A stretch of DNA of 64,000 bases, taken from an uncultured Mediterraneibacter sp. GTDB lineage: Bacteria; Bacillota; Clostridia; Lachnospirales; Lachnospiraceae. The DNA is taken from assembly GCA_944381935.1 (NCBI GenBank), contig CALWMN010000007.1, positions 62,001 through 126,000 of the forward strand, written 5' to 3'. The notes beneath the pieces were generated by a model, which had not been told where the DNA came from, did not search any database, and was given only the letters and a program-made list of their open reading frames with translations. This document shows positions 52,024-61,113 of the stretch, piece after piece; the stretch's first letter is position 1, and each line of letters starts with the position of its first letter. Position numbers and translations under genes: made by a program.

Positions 52024-52980
52024 TTTTAAATATATATCAAGAAAAAAAGCAAAAACAATACTTCTGTTTTTGGTATTAGTTCTGGTAAATACTATGATTT
52101 TAAGTACCAGCATGATACTTAGAGCTACAAATGAGTCAATGGACTCCATGCAGGCAAAGACAAATTCAAAAGTTGTTGCCGAGACAGTAGACACAGGAAA
52201 TATGATTACAGAGGCAGAGGTAAGACAAATAGAAAATATGCAAAATATAACCTCTGTTAATCGTGTCGGACAGTATAACGTATTTCCGTCAAATTTTATT
52301 CCAATTACAGGAAATACATCTTCGCAAGAGGACAATTCCAAAGTTGTACTATTAGCCTATGATGATTTAGAAAAAGATAGCCCGTTCTCTGATTTGCAGT
52401 ATAAACTTACTGCTGGAGACTATATCAATGATGAATATCGAGCAAAACGTATCGAAGAATTATCAAAAGAGATTGGCGATAAAGACGGCAAGCTGGACGG
52501 GTACTATCAGAAAAAAATTGTTGTAAATGGCAGTGTGAACTGGAATACAGGGACGACAAATATTTTTGAAACATTAAATCTAAAAGATATTGAAAAAATT
52601 TCTAAAACAAGAGGGATAAGTGATTATAATATCACAACGGCTGTTACTGCCGTTAATCCGGTTGGTTTTAACAGGATTGAGAATAAAGATACCGACCAGA
52701 GTTCAGATGTATGCGTGATTTCTGAAGAACTTGCACAGGAAAATCATCTATCTGTTGGAAATACCCTTTCTTTTAATGATTATCACGATAAAGAAAATTC
52801 AACCGTTGTAAAAGCAAAAATTATCGGTATCTTCCAAGTAGGGCAAAAATGTCTCCGTATATGCAAGGCGACACTTATCGCTCAGAAAATGTTATTTTCA
52901 CTGATTTATATTTTCCGCAAAAAGCCGGGGGCGAGTCCAGTCCATTGTTCCAGCGTGCTTATTTCAAGGTCGGAGATACT
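52015..52980 (+). pseudogene. FtsX-type ABC permease fragment (MacB-like), frameshifted
   Basis: The frame reads FKYISRKKAKTILLFLVLVL (first membrane segment), then a long external part (ATNESMDSMQAKTNSKVVAE, VGQYNVFPSNFIPITGNTSS, SDVCVISEELAQENHLSVGN). At about 52850 the frame shifts, and MQGDTYRSENVIFTDLYFPQ continues in the next frame. The three C-terminal membrane segments are lost where the holin begins. Such permeases pair with two-component systems in peptide-antibiotic resistance. Confidence 0.75.
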
Positions 52981-52985
52981 GGCTT

Positions 52986-53228
52986 ATGATCATGGTCGCG
53001 TTTGGGGCATCGGCAGTATTTATAGAAATAGGGAAAGTAATCGGGGTGAACCTGGGAATAACGACTCTTCTTGGATGGTTTGCCTTGGCATCCCTGATTA
53101 TAAACGAAATCAGGTCAATCCTGGAAAATTTTGTCGAAGCGGGGTATAATGTACCTGTGGTGATTGTAAAAGGACTGGAGGTTGCGGACAAAGTAGTGAA
53201 TAAGGATAGTGATTCAGATGGCGAGTAA
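52986..53228 (+). CDS. Phage holin, N-terminally truncated
   Basis: The 80-residue frame opens at ATG 52986 ([20 protein letters not shown]) with hydrophobic stretches ([18 protein letters not shown]) and the holin ending [20 protein letters not shown] then LEVADKVV. It matches the toxin-secretion/phage lysis holin family, where about 50 more N-terminal residues are expected. The join with FtsX debris runs right up to its start, so the first membrane segment is lost. It precedes the lysozyme gene by 41 nt, the standard lysis pair. Confidence 0.7.
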   Translation: MIMVAFGASAVFIEIGKVIGVNLGITTLLGWFALASLIINEIRSILENFVEAGYNVPVVIVKGLEVADKVVNKDSDSDGE

Positions 53229-53269
53229 TCGTCTTCTTGTTGCGATGTCGCAACGGAAAGGAGAAAAAT

Positions 53270-54301
53270 ATGGCAACAAAAAAGGTTATTGATGTAAGCT
53301 ATCATAATGGAACAATTAACTGGGAAAAGGTTAAGGCTGCTGGTATTGACGGGGCAATCTTGCGCTGTGGATACGGCGATAATATATCCAGTCAGGATGA
53401 TAAGCAGTGGAAGAGAAACGCAGATGAGTGTACAAGACTTGGAATCCCGTTTGGTACATACATTTATTCCTACGCAAAAACAGACGCTCAGGCAAGGTCT
53501 GAAGCAGAACACGTACTAAGGCTTGTAAAAGGATATAAGTTATCATATCCTGTGTATTACGACCTGGAAGAAAACGGAACACAGTCCGGCGCCGCGGAGC
53601 GAATGAAAATTTTTGCCGGAATCATCGAGAAAGCCGGGTACTGGTGCGGCGTATACTGCAACAAGTCTTGGTGGGATAATACACTTAGATCCCTGGGAGA
53701 CAGATATACAAAGTGGATCGCGAGATATAACAGCACGCTCGGGATGGATGGCGTTGATATGTGGCAGTATACTTCCAGTGGAACTGTATCAGGTATTTCT
53801 GGAAAGGTTGATATGAATCATTGTTATCGTGATTTCCCGAGTGAAATTGCAGGGTCAGAAAGCGGCGGGGGTAATAATCCGGGTTCTTCTGGTTCTGCGA
53901 GCGGCTCAACGCTTGATATTGTCTATTATATCGTCACAAATGGCATTGATGGCGATGCCAGAAAAAGCTACTGCGGCGCTCGCTATGACGAGGTACAGAG
54001 TTTTATTAACCATATATGCAATGCATCTGACCAGACGCTTGCCAATGAGGTTAAATCCGGCAAATATGGCAATAATCCGGTCCGTAAAGCTGTGCTAAAC
54101 GCTTGTGGGAATCGATATGATAAGGTGCAGTCGATTATTAATGGTGGCGGGTCATCTGCTCAGTACTATACAGTCAAGTCGGGAGATACACTATCGGGAA
54201 TTGCCAAGAAATATGGGACGACCGTAAGTAAGCTTCAGAGTTTGAATAAAATTAAAAATGCAAATGTCATATATGCCAGACAAAAAATACGTGTAAAATA
54301 A
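53270..54301 (+). CDS. GH25 lysozyme endolysin with cell-wall-binding repeats and LysM
   Basis: The 343-residue protein starts at ATG 53270 after AAAGGAG. GH25 muramidase spans about 1-195 ([41 protein letters not shown] with catalytic Asp/Glu, [12 protein letters not shown]). Two Cpl-7-like repeats follow at about 220-290 ([13 protein letters not shown]-like, [33 protein letters not shown]). One LysM domain lies at the end ([20 protein letters not shown]). It cuts peptidoglycan during phage release. No signal peptide is seen, in keeping with holin-dependent export. Confidence 0.92.
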   Translation: MATKKVIDVSYHNGTINWEKVKAAGIDGAILRCGYGDNISSQDDKQWKRNADECTRLGIPFGTYIYSYAKTDAQARSEAEHVLRLVKGYKLSYPVYYDLEENGTQSGAAERMKIFAGIIEKAGYWCGVYCNKSWWDNTLRSLGDRYTKWIARYNSTLGMDGVDMWQYTSSGTVSGISGKVDMNHCYRDFPSEIAGSESGGGNNPGSSGSASGSTLDIVYYIVTNGIDGDARKSYCGARYDEVQSFINHICNASDQTLANEVKSGKYGNNPVRKAVLNACGNRYDKVQSIINGGGSSAQYYTVKSGDTLSGIAKKYGTTVSKLQSLNKIKNANVIYARQKIRVK

Positions 54302-54343
54302 TAACTTGCCCCGGGGAGAAATATTGTATCATCTTCTATTTTC

Positions 54344-54372
54344 GTGTTGCATAACGTTCTAAAATGCAACAC
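54344..54372 (+). terminator. Hairpin after the endolysin
   Basis: GTGTTGCAT (54344-54352) pairs with ATGCAACAC (54364-54372). It closes the phage lysis genes before the tRNA. No T run directly follows. Confidence 0.45.
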
Positions 54373-54472
54373 AGACTCTAATATTTTAGAATGGGTGTGA
54401 AACAACTAATTTCCTGAAGACGCGTATTTGCGCCGCTTCCGGCATGTTTCTGCAAAAACGGGAGGGCACGAA

Positions 54473-54501
54473 AAAATGGAAGCAACGGGGCTCGAACCCG
54501 T
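54473..54501. repeat. attR-type repeat inside tRNA-Val
   Basis: This 29-bp stretch includes the 3' end of the intact tRNA-Val and is duplicated at 48047-48075. It marks the right boundary of the island. Confidence 0.88.
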
Positions 54502-54550
54502 GACCTCTCGCGTGTGAGGCGAACGCTCATCCCAGCTGAGCTATGCTTCC
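54477..54550 (-). tRNA. tRNA-Val (CAC)
   Basis: On the - strand GGAAGCATAGCTCAGCTGGG begins the acceptor stem and D arm. The anticodon stem-loop is TTCGC-CTCACAC-GCGAG with CAC anticodon; T arm ACGGGTTCGAGCCCCGT; acceptor end TGCTTCC-A. All arms pair. Its 3' end is the insertion site of the island to the left. Confidence 0.95.
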
Positions 54551-54625
54551 ATGTATCCTATTATAGCACTACGGCAGGAAAATGCAAGATGACAACCCGG
54601 CATTTTCCTGCCGCAGTATTTTGCT

Positions 54626-56008
54626 TTATTTTTGCCGGACGGTTCCCTGCCCGATGTCCCCGTACTTGTGAAAGATGTGACGGAGCATGATGACAGCGCA
54701 TATGCTCAGTACAAATTCAGCGAGAAACTGTGCATAGGATAAGCCGTAGAGCGGGAACAGGAAGTTCAGGATGAACAGTGCCGGGATCTCCAGGATGATC
54801 TTGCGCATGACGGCGAAGAGAAGGGCGTATTTACCGAAACCGAGAGCCTGGAAGACGCCGACGGCAAGGAAGTCAATGCTCAAGAACATAAGTCCCAGGC
54901 AGAAGCCGCGCAGGAACCTGGAACCATAGGCGATAATGGCTCCATTTTTCATAAACAGACCGATTAACCCTTCTGCTCCGATATAATATATGACGGTGAC
55001 AGATGCCAGGATCGGGATCATGATTTTTACAGCGAACAGGATCGCTTCCTTCATGCGGCGGCGGTTCCCTGCGGCGAATGTATAACTGATAAGCGGCATC
55101 ACGCCCTGGGAAAATCCGAGCGTAACCTGCATGGGAACCATGTAGATCTTATAGGTAATCCCCATAGCGGCTACAGCGTCCGCGCCATAGGCGGAGGTGA
55201 AATTGTTCAGGATCGTCATGCCGGTCACATTCAGAAGGTTCTGTATGGAAGCCGGTATCCCGACTCCGCATACCTCCCGGAGGATATCTTTGCGCAGGCA
55301 CAGCATCTTCGGATTTATACATACGAAGGTATTTCCCCGTCTGCTGTAGAGCAGGACAAAGAAATAGAGGCATGCCACACAGTTCGAGAGAAAGGTGGCA
55401 AGTCCGGCTCCGGCAGCGCCCATGTCCAGTCCCCATGGAAGGATAAAGACCGGGTCAAGGATGATGTTCAGCAGACACCCGCTCATCGTCCCGATGCTGG
55501 CATGGAGAGATGCTCCCTCCGAACGCACCAGGTATGCCAGGACGACATTTAAGATCGCGGGAGCGGATCCGAGAAAGACTGTCCAGAACATATAGCCACG
55601 GGTCGCCTCCCGGGTGATTTCGTCTGCCCCGATCAGAGCCAGCAGCGGGTGCTGGAACAGCGAGCAGAGGATACCAAAAAGTACGCCGCATATGAGAGAA
55701 CAGTAGAAGCCGAAAGCAGAGCTTCTCAGGACAGTATCATAATCCTTCCGTCCCAGTGACCTGCTCATCATACTCGAGGTTCCCACACCGAACAGGTTAT
55801 TGACGGCGTTGAAGGCGAGAAGTACTGGAGCGGCAAGGGACACTGCCGCATTTTCCACAGGATCATTCAGCATGCCGACAAAATAGGTATCTGCCATATT
55901 GTACAGTACCATGACAAGGGAGCTGAAGATCATGGGGACAGCCAGCTTTGCCACCGCCTGCGGAACAGGCGTGTTTTCAAATAATTCCGTTTTCTGATTT
56001 TCGTTCAT
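54626..56008 (-). CDS. MATE-family efflux transporter
   Basis: The 460-residue protein has twelve membrane segments. It begins NENQKTELFENTPVPQAVAK and LAVPMIFSSLVMVLYNMADT with YFVG, and continues TSSMMSRSLGRKDYD, the usual MATE features. It exports cations or drugs in exchange for Na+ or H+. ATG 56008 follows AGAAGGAAGG; TTG 56014 is possible. It is transcribed away from the tRNA-Leu side and is not in an operon. Confidence 0.92.
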   Translation of the reverse strand: MNENQKTELFENTPVPQAVAKLAVPMIFSSLVMVLYNMADTYFVGMLNDPVENAAVSLAAPVLLAFNAVNNLFGVGTSSMMSRSLGRKDYDTVLRSSAFGFYCSLICGVLFGILCSLFQHPLLALIGADEITREATRGYMFWTVFLGSAPAILNVVLAYLVRSEGASLHASIGTMSGCLLNIILDPVFILPWGLDMGAAGAGLATFLSNCVACLYFFVLLYSRRGNTFVCINPKMLCLRKDILREVCGVGIPASIQNLLNVTGMTILNNFTSAYGADAVAAMGITYKIYMVPMQVTLGFSQGVMPLISYTFAAGNRRRMKEAILFAVKIMIPILASVTVIYYIGAEGLIGLFMKNGAIIAYGSRFLRGFCLGLMFLSIDFLAVGVFQALGFGKYALLFAVMRKIILEIPALFILNFLFPLYGLSYAQFLAEFVLSICAVIMLRHIFHKYGDIGQGTVRQK

Positions 56009-56211
56009 TTCCAATCGGACCTTCCTTCTGAATTATGTGTACCAAAAGCTTTCGTTGCGTCCTTTGCCATGCTGCCTGCCCGTCAGCCGTATAACCGAGA
56101 GCATGATGGCATCAGGCAGTAACAGGTTTTATCGTTCTGCATATAATGAATAAGCAGGAAAAGAAAACCTGATATTTGCATCTGAGCTGAGCGAAAGGAG
56201 TGGGTATCTCT

Positions 56212-56502
56212 ATGGAACAGATCATGGATTATGTAAAACCAGAACTGCTCATTGTATCGATCGTGTTATACTTTGTTGGTATGGCCATGAAAAAAGCGGA
56301 GGCGATACACGATAAGTATATTCCCCTTATTCTGGGCGGTATTGGTATTATACTTTGTGCAGTGTGGGTACTTGCCACGGAACCTTTGTCCACAGGGCGC
56401 GATATCGCGATGGCTGTGTTTACTGCAATTATACAGGGTATACTGGTTGCAGGATTAAGCACATATGTCAATCAGGTTATTAAGCAGATCACCAAAAATT
56501 GA
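56212..56502 (+). CDS. Small holin-like membrane protein
   Basis: The 96-residue protein starts at ATG 56212 (MEQIMDYVKPELLIVSIVLY), 11 nt after AAAGGAG. It has three to four hydrophobic stretches (LLIVSIVLYFVGMAMK, IPLILGGIGIILCAVWVLAT, IAMAVFTAIIQGILVAGLST), like small phage holins. It stands alone between MATE and a tRNA-Leu, with no lysozyme nearby, so it may be a phage leftover. Confidence 0.65.
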   Translation: MEQIMDYVKPELLIVSIVLYFVGMAMKKAEAIHDKYIPLILGGIGIILCAVWVLATEPLSTGRDIAMAVFTAIIQGILVAGLSTYVNQVIKQITKN

Positions 56503-56603
56503 CAGCTCACAATGACATCAGCGAATAAAAAGTGTGAAGGCTGAATTTGCAGTAAAAAGGAAGAATCCCTTGTCTTTCAAGGGATTCTTCCTGATCTTAT
56601 GAA

Positions 56604-56687
56604 TGCGGAAGAAGAGACTTGAACTCTCACAGGATTAACTCCCACTAGAACCTGAATCTAGCGCGTCTGCCATTCCGCCACTTCCGC
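56604..56687 (-). tRNA. tRNA-Leu (CAG)
   Basis: On the - strand GCGGAAGTGGCGGAATGGCA starts the acceptor and D arm. The anticodon stem-loop CTAGA-TTCAGGT-TCTAG has CAG; a long variable arm GTGGGAGTTAATCCTGT-type follows, then T arm AGAGTTCAAGTCTCT and acceptor CTTCCGC-A. The long variable arm fits leucine. Confidence 0.95.
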
Positions 56688-56854
56688 TCGACAAATGATA
56701 TCTTATCATAATGCAGGTCTTTTGTAAACCCCTCAATTTCATTTTTTCATATCTTTTCAGTCTCTCTCAGTGTTGTATATGCAGAGTGTACACTTGGACA
56801 GGAGTGTTTTTTTCAGACAGTACGGCTCGGGGAACGGAAAATGAAAAAAATGGA

Positions 56855-56912
56855 TTGACATATATAGATCATCGATATATAATGAGGCAAACATATATAG
56901 ATTATCGATATA
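56855..56912 (+). promoter_or_regulatory. Consensus promoter with two tandem PadR-type operators
   Basis: TTGACA (56855-56860), 17 nt and TATAAT (56878-56883) form a perfect sigma-A promoter. TATATAGATCATCGATATA (56861-56879) and TATATAGATTATCGATATA (56894-56912) differ by one base and are spaced 33 bp, about three helical turns. One covers spacer and -10, the other the leader just before the PadR gene. This arrangement predicts strong autorepression. Confidence 0.82.
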
Positions 56913-56928
56913 AAAAGGAGGGATTGCA

Positions 56929-57264
56929 ATGCCAGTTGACAAGAGTCTGTTATCCGGCAGTACCACAATGCTTTTGCTAAAGCTTCTGTCGGAGAAGGAT
57001 ATGTATGGGTATGAAATGATTGAGACATTGAGAGAGCGCTCACAGAATGTCTTTGAACTGAAGGCAGGAACGCTTTATCCGCTGCTTCACGGACTGGAAG
57101 AGAAGGGGGTGCTCACCGTCTATGAGAAAGAAGTGGGCGGAAAGGTACGGAAGTATTACAGTATTGCAAAGAAGGGGCAGAAGATACTGGCGGACAAAGA
57201 GGAAGAATGGAAAACCTACGCACAGGCGGTTACAAATGTGCTGACAGCGGGAGGGGTTGTATGA
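56929..57264 (+). CDS. PadR-family transcriptional regulator
   Basis: The 111-residue protein has the PadR winged helix: SLLSGSTTMLLLKLLSEKDM, YGYEMIETLRERSQ, GTLYPLLHGLEEKGVL and GGKVRKYYSIAKKGQ, and lacks the long C-terminal helix bundle of full PadR. GGAGG precedes its ATG. Its stop overlaps the ATG of the membrane protein gene, as in many Clostridia where this pair controls cell-envelope genes. Confidence 0.92.
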   Translation: MPVDKSLLSGSTTMLLLKLLSEKDMYGYEMIETLRERSQNVFELKAGTLYPLLHGLEEKGVLTVYEKEVGGKVRKYYSIAKKGQKILADKEEEWKTYAQAVTNVLTAGGVV

Positions 57265-58613
57265 AAGCAGACGAATATTTGAATGCATTGACGGAGCAGA
57301 TCCGCTGCAGGATGGCAAGAGAGTCTGTCAGGGACGAGCTGCGCTGCCATATTGAGGACCAGAAAGCTTCGTTTATCAGCGAGGGAATGGAGGCGCAGGA
57401 GGCGGAAGAGGCAGCAGTGCGGGAGATGGGAGATCCTGTAACGACGGGAAATGAGATGGACCGGATTCACCGCCCGAAGATGGCGTGGGGCATGATCGCG
57501 CTGATTGCAGTATTGAGTGTTGCGGGGTATGTGATCCAGAGAGTGATGGAAGAGAAGGTGGTTGCGGCAGGCGGCTACGGCTGGATGAGCCACTGGAACC
57601 TGATCTATATGATCATGGGATTTGCAGTTATGGTCGGAGTATGCTTCCTGGATTATACGCGTATCGGGAAATTTGCACGTGTGATAATGGCAGCAGCGGA
57701 TGTTCTCCTTTTTGCGGCAGTTACATTCAGCGCGGTTATGATCAACGGCGCTTCCAATTACATCAGCCTGCCGGTGATCGGCATCGGTTACATTTCCATC
57801 AATTACCTGCTTTTCCTTACAGTGCCGCTTTATGCAGGAGTATTGTATGCATACAGGGGACAGGGGTACCGGGCAGTGGCGAAGGCTGTGCTGTGGAGTG
57901 TGCCGCCTGTGTGGATCGCGCTCAGGATACCGAGCACGATGACGGCAGTCATCTTGTCGATCTCTTGCTGGATCATGCTGGCGATTGCTGTCTGGAGAAA
58001 CTGGTTTCGCATCTCGCGGAAAAAGACCCTTGCCGGAATCTTTGCAGCCGTGGCCGGCGTCCCGGCAGCGGGGATCGCATGGTACTGGTTTTTCGGGGCA
58101 GAGTATCAGCAGGAGCGGCTGCGTATGATGCTGCTGGATCCGCAGGGGACAGGAGGGGGGTATCTTATGTCACTGCTCCGGCAATTTCTGGAAGACAGCC
58201 GTTTCGCCGGCCGGGGAACTGTCTCACCGGATGTCTCCCGGATTCCGGTTTTTCAGGAGTTCCTGTTAAGCGGAGTGATCGTGTATTATGGATTCTTTGC
58301 GGCAGTGCTCCTGGCAGGCCTGCTGCTCCTTCTTCTCGTCCGATTCCTGCGGATCTCCCTGTGCCAGAGAAACCAGCTCGGGATGCTGATGGGGAGCGGG
58401 TGCGCTGTTTTGTTCCTGGCGGAAGCAGCCTTTTATATCCTGTCCAACCTTGGGATCACGTATCTCCCTGTGTTCTGCCCGTTTTTGGGATATGGCGGGA
58501 CGGGGACAACCGTCACCTATATCCTGCTCGGCATCCTCTTAAGCATCTACCGATATGAGAATACGGCGCCGGAGAGGATCCCCTTTCGCAGAGGATCACG
58601 GCTGGCGGAGTGA
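57261..58613 (+). CDS. FtsW/RodA/SpoVE-like membrane protein with permease-prefix domain
   Basis: The 450-residue protein starts at ATG 57261, overlapping padR. Residues 1-75 are a cytoplasmic prefix domain (YLNALTEQIRCRMARESVRD, EGMEAQEAEEAAVREMGDPV). Ten or so membrane segments follow, with SEDS-like motifs: NGASNYISLPVIGIGYISIN near 172 and NLGITYLPVFCPFLGYGGTG near 395. FtsW/RodA proteins are peptidoglycan polymerases; members with this prefix and a PadR partner are common but their role is unknown. The family's usual first segments are replaced by the prefix. Confidence 0.82.
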   Translation: MKADEYLNALTEQIRCRMARESVRDELRCHIEDQKASFISEGMEAQEAEEAAVREMGDPVTTGNEMDRIHRPKMAWGMIALIAVLSVAGYVIQRVMEEKVVAAGGYGWMSHWNLIYMIMGFAVMVGVCFLDYTRIGKFARVIMAAADVLLFAAVTFSAVMINGASNYISLPVIGIGYISINYLLFLTVPLYAGVLYAYRGQGYRAVAKAVLWSVPPVWIALRIPSTMTAVILSISCWIMLAIAVWRNWFRISRKKTLAGIFAAVAGVPAAGIAWYWFFGAEYQQERLRMMLLDPQGTGGGYLMSLLRQFLEDSRFAGRGTVSPDVSRIPVFQEFLLSGVIVYYGFFAAVLLAGLLLLLLVRFLRISLCQRNQLGMLMGSGCAVLFLAEAAFYILSNLGITYLPVFCPFLGYGGTGTTVTYILLGILLSIYRYENTAPERIPFRRGSRLAE

Positions 58614-58620
58614 GAGACAG

Positions 58621-58656
58621 AAAGAACAGCGGCAGGAGATCTGGCCGCTGTTCTTT
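58621..58656. terminator. Bidirectional terminator between convergent genes
   Basis: AAAGAACAGCGGC (58621-58633) and GCCGCTGTTCTTT (58644-58656) form a perfect 13-bp stem between the FtsW-like gene and the - strand phosphofructokinase. Confidence 0.85.
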
Positions 58657-58665
58657 ACGTGATTT

Positions 58666-59907
58666 CTATTTCTTCGGGAGCATGGATTTCCGGTATGCGA
58701 ATTTCGGGAGGCCGTCTTCCATCGGAACTTTTACGTCGCCCTGGATGAGCGGGCGGGCATAGGAGATAAAGCCGGGTCCGATGTCGGAGCCGTTCCCGGT
58801 GATCCATTCTGCGGGAACCTCTTTCTCCCGGTTGCAGATGAGGGTTACGTCCTCTGTGCCATAGGCGACCTGATAATCGTCGCCGGGAATCCGTTTGAGC
58901 GCGACCATTTTGCCGGTCTCTCCGTCCAGGGCGCACTTTATCCCGTAAGCGCCGGAAGCAGCCGCCTCTGCCAGGTCAGTGCCGGATAGCATAGAGGAAG
59001 AGCAGCGCTGGGAGACATTCAGCTCGACGGAACGTACCTTGACGCCAAGGCGGTCTTTGACCAGGTTTTCCAGATATTTCCCTGAGCCGGTCAGCATCTT
59101 GTGCCCGAAAGTATCCACTCCGACATCGCTTGCAAGCTCGCAGATGAATTTCCCGTTTCCATCGTGGATGCCTTCCGAGATACACACGACCAGGTTTGCG
59201 GCTTTGTCCAGGGAGCTTTGCACATCCTGGAGGAAGGTATCCGGGTCAAAGGGCGTCTCCGGGAGATAGATGAGCAGCGGGTTGTCGCCCTCGAATTTCC
59301 GTGCCAGCACACTGGCAGCAGTCAGCCATCCGGCATGGCGTCCCATGATCTCCACGATGGTTACGGATTTCTTATTGTCATATACGGCGGCGTCGAGCGC
59401 GATCTCCCGCACAGTGGTCGCCACGTATCTGGCTGCGCTGCCGAATCCGGGCGTATGGTCTGTCAGGACCAGGTCATTGTCAATGGTCTTGGGGATGCCG
59501 ATAAACCGTATTTCACTTTTGACCAGCCGGGCATACCGGGAGAGCTTGCTTACGGTATCCATAGAATCGTTTCCGCCTATATAGAAAAAATATCCGATCC
59601 CATATTCTGCAAATTGGCTGAACAGTTCCTGATAGACAGGATCGTCAAGGTCTTCCGGGAGTTTATATCTGCAGGAACCCAGATAGGAGCCGGGGGTTGT
59701 CCGGATCAGTTCAAGCTCCCCCGATGCCTGGAGCGGCGCCATATCCATGGCCTGCCCGTTCAGGAACCCTTCTATCCCGTTTACCATCCCATATACGGTC
59801 CCGAAAGAATCCTTGTGCTTTAACGCCTCGCACACCACGCCGTACAGGCTGGCATTGATGACTGCGGTGGGACCGCCTGACTGTCCTGCTATCACATTTT
59901 TCTTCAT
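58666..59907 (-). CDS. pfp: PPi-dependent 6-phosphofructokinase
   Basis: The 413-residue protein has the PfkA fold: NVIAGQSGGPTAVINASL, YIGGNDSMDT near 112-121, IGIPKTIDNDL near 143-153, and EIMGRHAGWLTAASVLA. The D in GGNDS and the lysine in PKTIDND in place of PGTIDND indicate pyrophosphate rather than ATP as phosphate donor. It interconverts fructose 6-phosphate and fructose 1,6-bisphosphate in glycolysis. GGAGG precedes the ATG. It faces away from the glycosyltransferase gene at 60.0 kb. Confidence 0.9.
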   Translation of the reverse strand: MKKNVIAGQSGGPTAVINASLYGVVCEALKHKDSFGTVYGMVNGIEGFLNGQAMDMAPLQASGELELIRTTPGSYLGSCRYKLPEDLDDPVYQELFSQFAEYGIGYFFYIGGNDSMDTVSKLSRYARLVKSEIRFIGIPKTIDNDLVLTDHTPGFGSAARYVATTVREIALDAAVYDNKKSVTIVEIMGRHAGWLTAASVLARKFEGDNPLLIYLPETPFDPDTFLQDVQSSLDKAANLVVCISEGIHDGNGKFICELASDVGVDTFGHKMLTGSGKYLENLVKDRLGVKVRSVELNVSQRCSSSMLSGTDLAEAAASGAYGIKCALDGETGKMVALKRIPGDDYQVAYGTEDVTLICNREKEVPAEWITGNGSDIGPGFISYARPLIQGDVKVPMEDGLPKFAYRKSMLPKK

Positions 59908-59972
59908 TGAGTACCTCCTTAAAAGCGCTGAACAATATCGTATATTTCTTAATATATAGGAAAAAAATAAAT

Positions 59973-60002
59973 TTTACAATATATAGATATCAATGCTATA
60001 AT
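59973..60002 (+). promoter_or_regulatory. Sigma-A promoter of the glycosyltransferase gene
   Basis: TTTACA (59973-59978), 18 nt, TATAAT (59997-60002), about 33 nt before the ATG. The spacer is AT-rich. Confidence 0.6.
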
Positions 60003-60034
60003 AGCTGTGAAATGAGTTCAGGGAGGACAAGGTG

Positions 60035-61051
60035 ATGAAATACATTTCATTCGCAATTCCATGTTACAATTCTGAGGCGTATATGGAAAAGGCGATTCAT
60101 TCAATTCTGGAAGGCGGCGAGGACGTCGAGATCATCGTGGTGAACGACGGTTCCAGCGACGGGACGCAGGAGATCGCTGAGAAATATCAGGAACAGTACC
60201 CTACGATCGTCAAAGCGGTAAAGAAAGAGAACGGCGGTCACGGAGACGCGGTAAACTGCGGGCTGGAGCATGCCACAGGAAAATATTTCAAGGTGGTGGA
60301 CAGCGACGACTGGGTAGACAAAGATGCGCTCTTTCAGATTCTTGAGGCGGTGAAAGGGTTTGTGGATGCGGATTCCCAGGTCGATATGGTGATCTCGAAT
60401 TACGTTTATGAGAAGGTGGGAATGACCCATAAGAAGGTTATACGCTATGACAATGTACTGCCGCAGAACCAGATCTTCCGCTGGGATGACATCGGGAGAT
60501 TCCATCTGGATCAGTATATCCTGATGCACTCTGTCATATACCGGACGGAAATGCTCAGGCTCTGCCAGCTTAAGCTGCCGAAGCATACTTTTTATGTGGA
60601 TAATATCTATGTCTATTATCCCCTGCCCCATGTGAGGACGCTCTATTATCTGAATGTAGATTTCTACCGGTATTTTATCGGACGGGAGGATCAGTCAGTC
60701 AATGAGAAGGTCATGATCAGCAGGATCGACCAGCAGCTCTTTGTTACAAGATCTATGATCTCCATGTATGAGCTGCGTATGATTACGAGCAAAAAGCTGC
60801 GGAAATATATGGTCAATTATCTGGCGATCATGATGACGGTATCCTCGATCCTGTGCATCCGCTCCAAGAAGAAAGAGAATCTTCAGAAGAAGAAGGAGCT
60901 GTGGGATTATCTGAAGAAAAAGGATTATAAGACATTCCTGAAGATCCGGTACGGGATACTGGGACAGACGATGAACTTGCCGGGAAGGCCCGGGCGAAAG
61001 GTATCTTCCCTTGCGTACAGCGTTGCCAGGCGTCTCATCGGCTTCAACTGA
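60035..61051 (+). CDS. Family-2 glycosyltransferase
   Basis: The 338-residue protein starts at ATG 60035 (MKYISFAIPCYNSEAYMEKA), 8 nt after GGGAGG. VVNDGSSDGTQEIAEKY near 35-51 and KVVDSDDWVDKDALF near 86-100 are GT2 nucleotide and metal sites (DSDD). The C-terminal third (VARRLIGFN, basic) may touch membrane lipid. It probably acts on a cell-surface glycan or lipid-linked sugar. It is separate from the flagellin island and has no obvious partner. Confidence 0.85.
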   Translation: MKYISFAIPCYNSEAYMEKAIHSILEGGEDVEIIVVNDGSSDGTQEIAEKYQEQYPTIVKAVKKENGGHGDAVNCGLEHATGKYFKVVDSDDWVDKDALFQILEAVKGFVDADSQVDMVISNYVYEKVGMTHKKVIRYDNVLPQNQIFRWDDIGRFHLDQYILMHSVIYRTEMLRLCQLKLPKHTFYVDNIYVYYPLPHVRTLYYLNVDFYRYFIGREDQSVNEKVMISRIDQQLFVTRSMISMYELRMITSKKLRKYMVNYLAIMMTVSSILCIRSKKKENLQKKKELWDYLKKKDYKTFLKIRYGILGQTMNLPGRPGRKVSSLAYSVARRLIGFN

Positions 61052-61113
61052 AAATATGTATAATTTTATCAGTCATGGTGCATATTACCTTTAAAAAGAA
61101 AGGGGCATGTATC

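Larger units (their letters stand above)
48047..54501. mobile_element. Integrated island in the 3' end of tRNA-Val
   Basis: A 29-bp direct repeat, the 3' end of tRNA-Val plus its downstream bases, bounds the region at 48047-48075 and 54473-54501. The intact tRNA gene is at the right. A broken tyrosine integrase lies beside the left repeat. Cargo is a GntR-regulated ABC transporter, pieces of a two-component and FtsX system, and at the right end a phage holin and GH25 lysozyme. The mixture points to a decayed prophage that took in transporter genes by recombination. Confidence 0.85.

Noticed and set aside
57485-58558. Long + strand frame of 357 codons within the FtsW-like gene
   Set aside because: It is an alternative frame of a GC-rich membrane protein gene; the translation has no hydrophobic segments or motifs, while the real frame shows SEDS motifs.
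59101-59823. + strand frame of 240 codons opposite the phosphofructokinase
   Set aside because: Antisense shadow; all PfkA motifs are on the - strand.
59979-60000. TATAGATAT near the glycosyltransferase promoter as another PadR operator
   Set aside because: Only half of the operator matches and the sequence is simply AT-rich.
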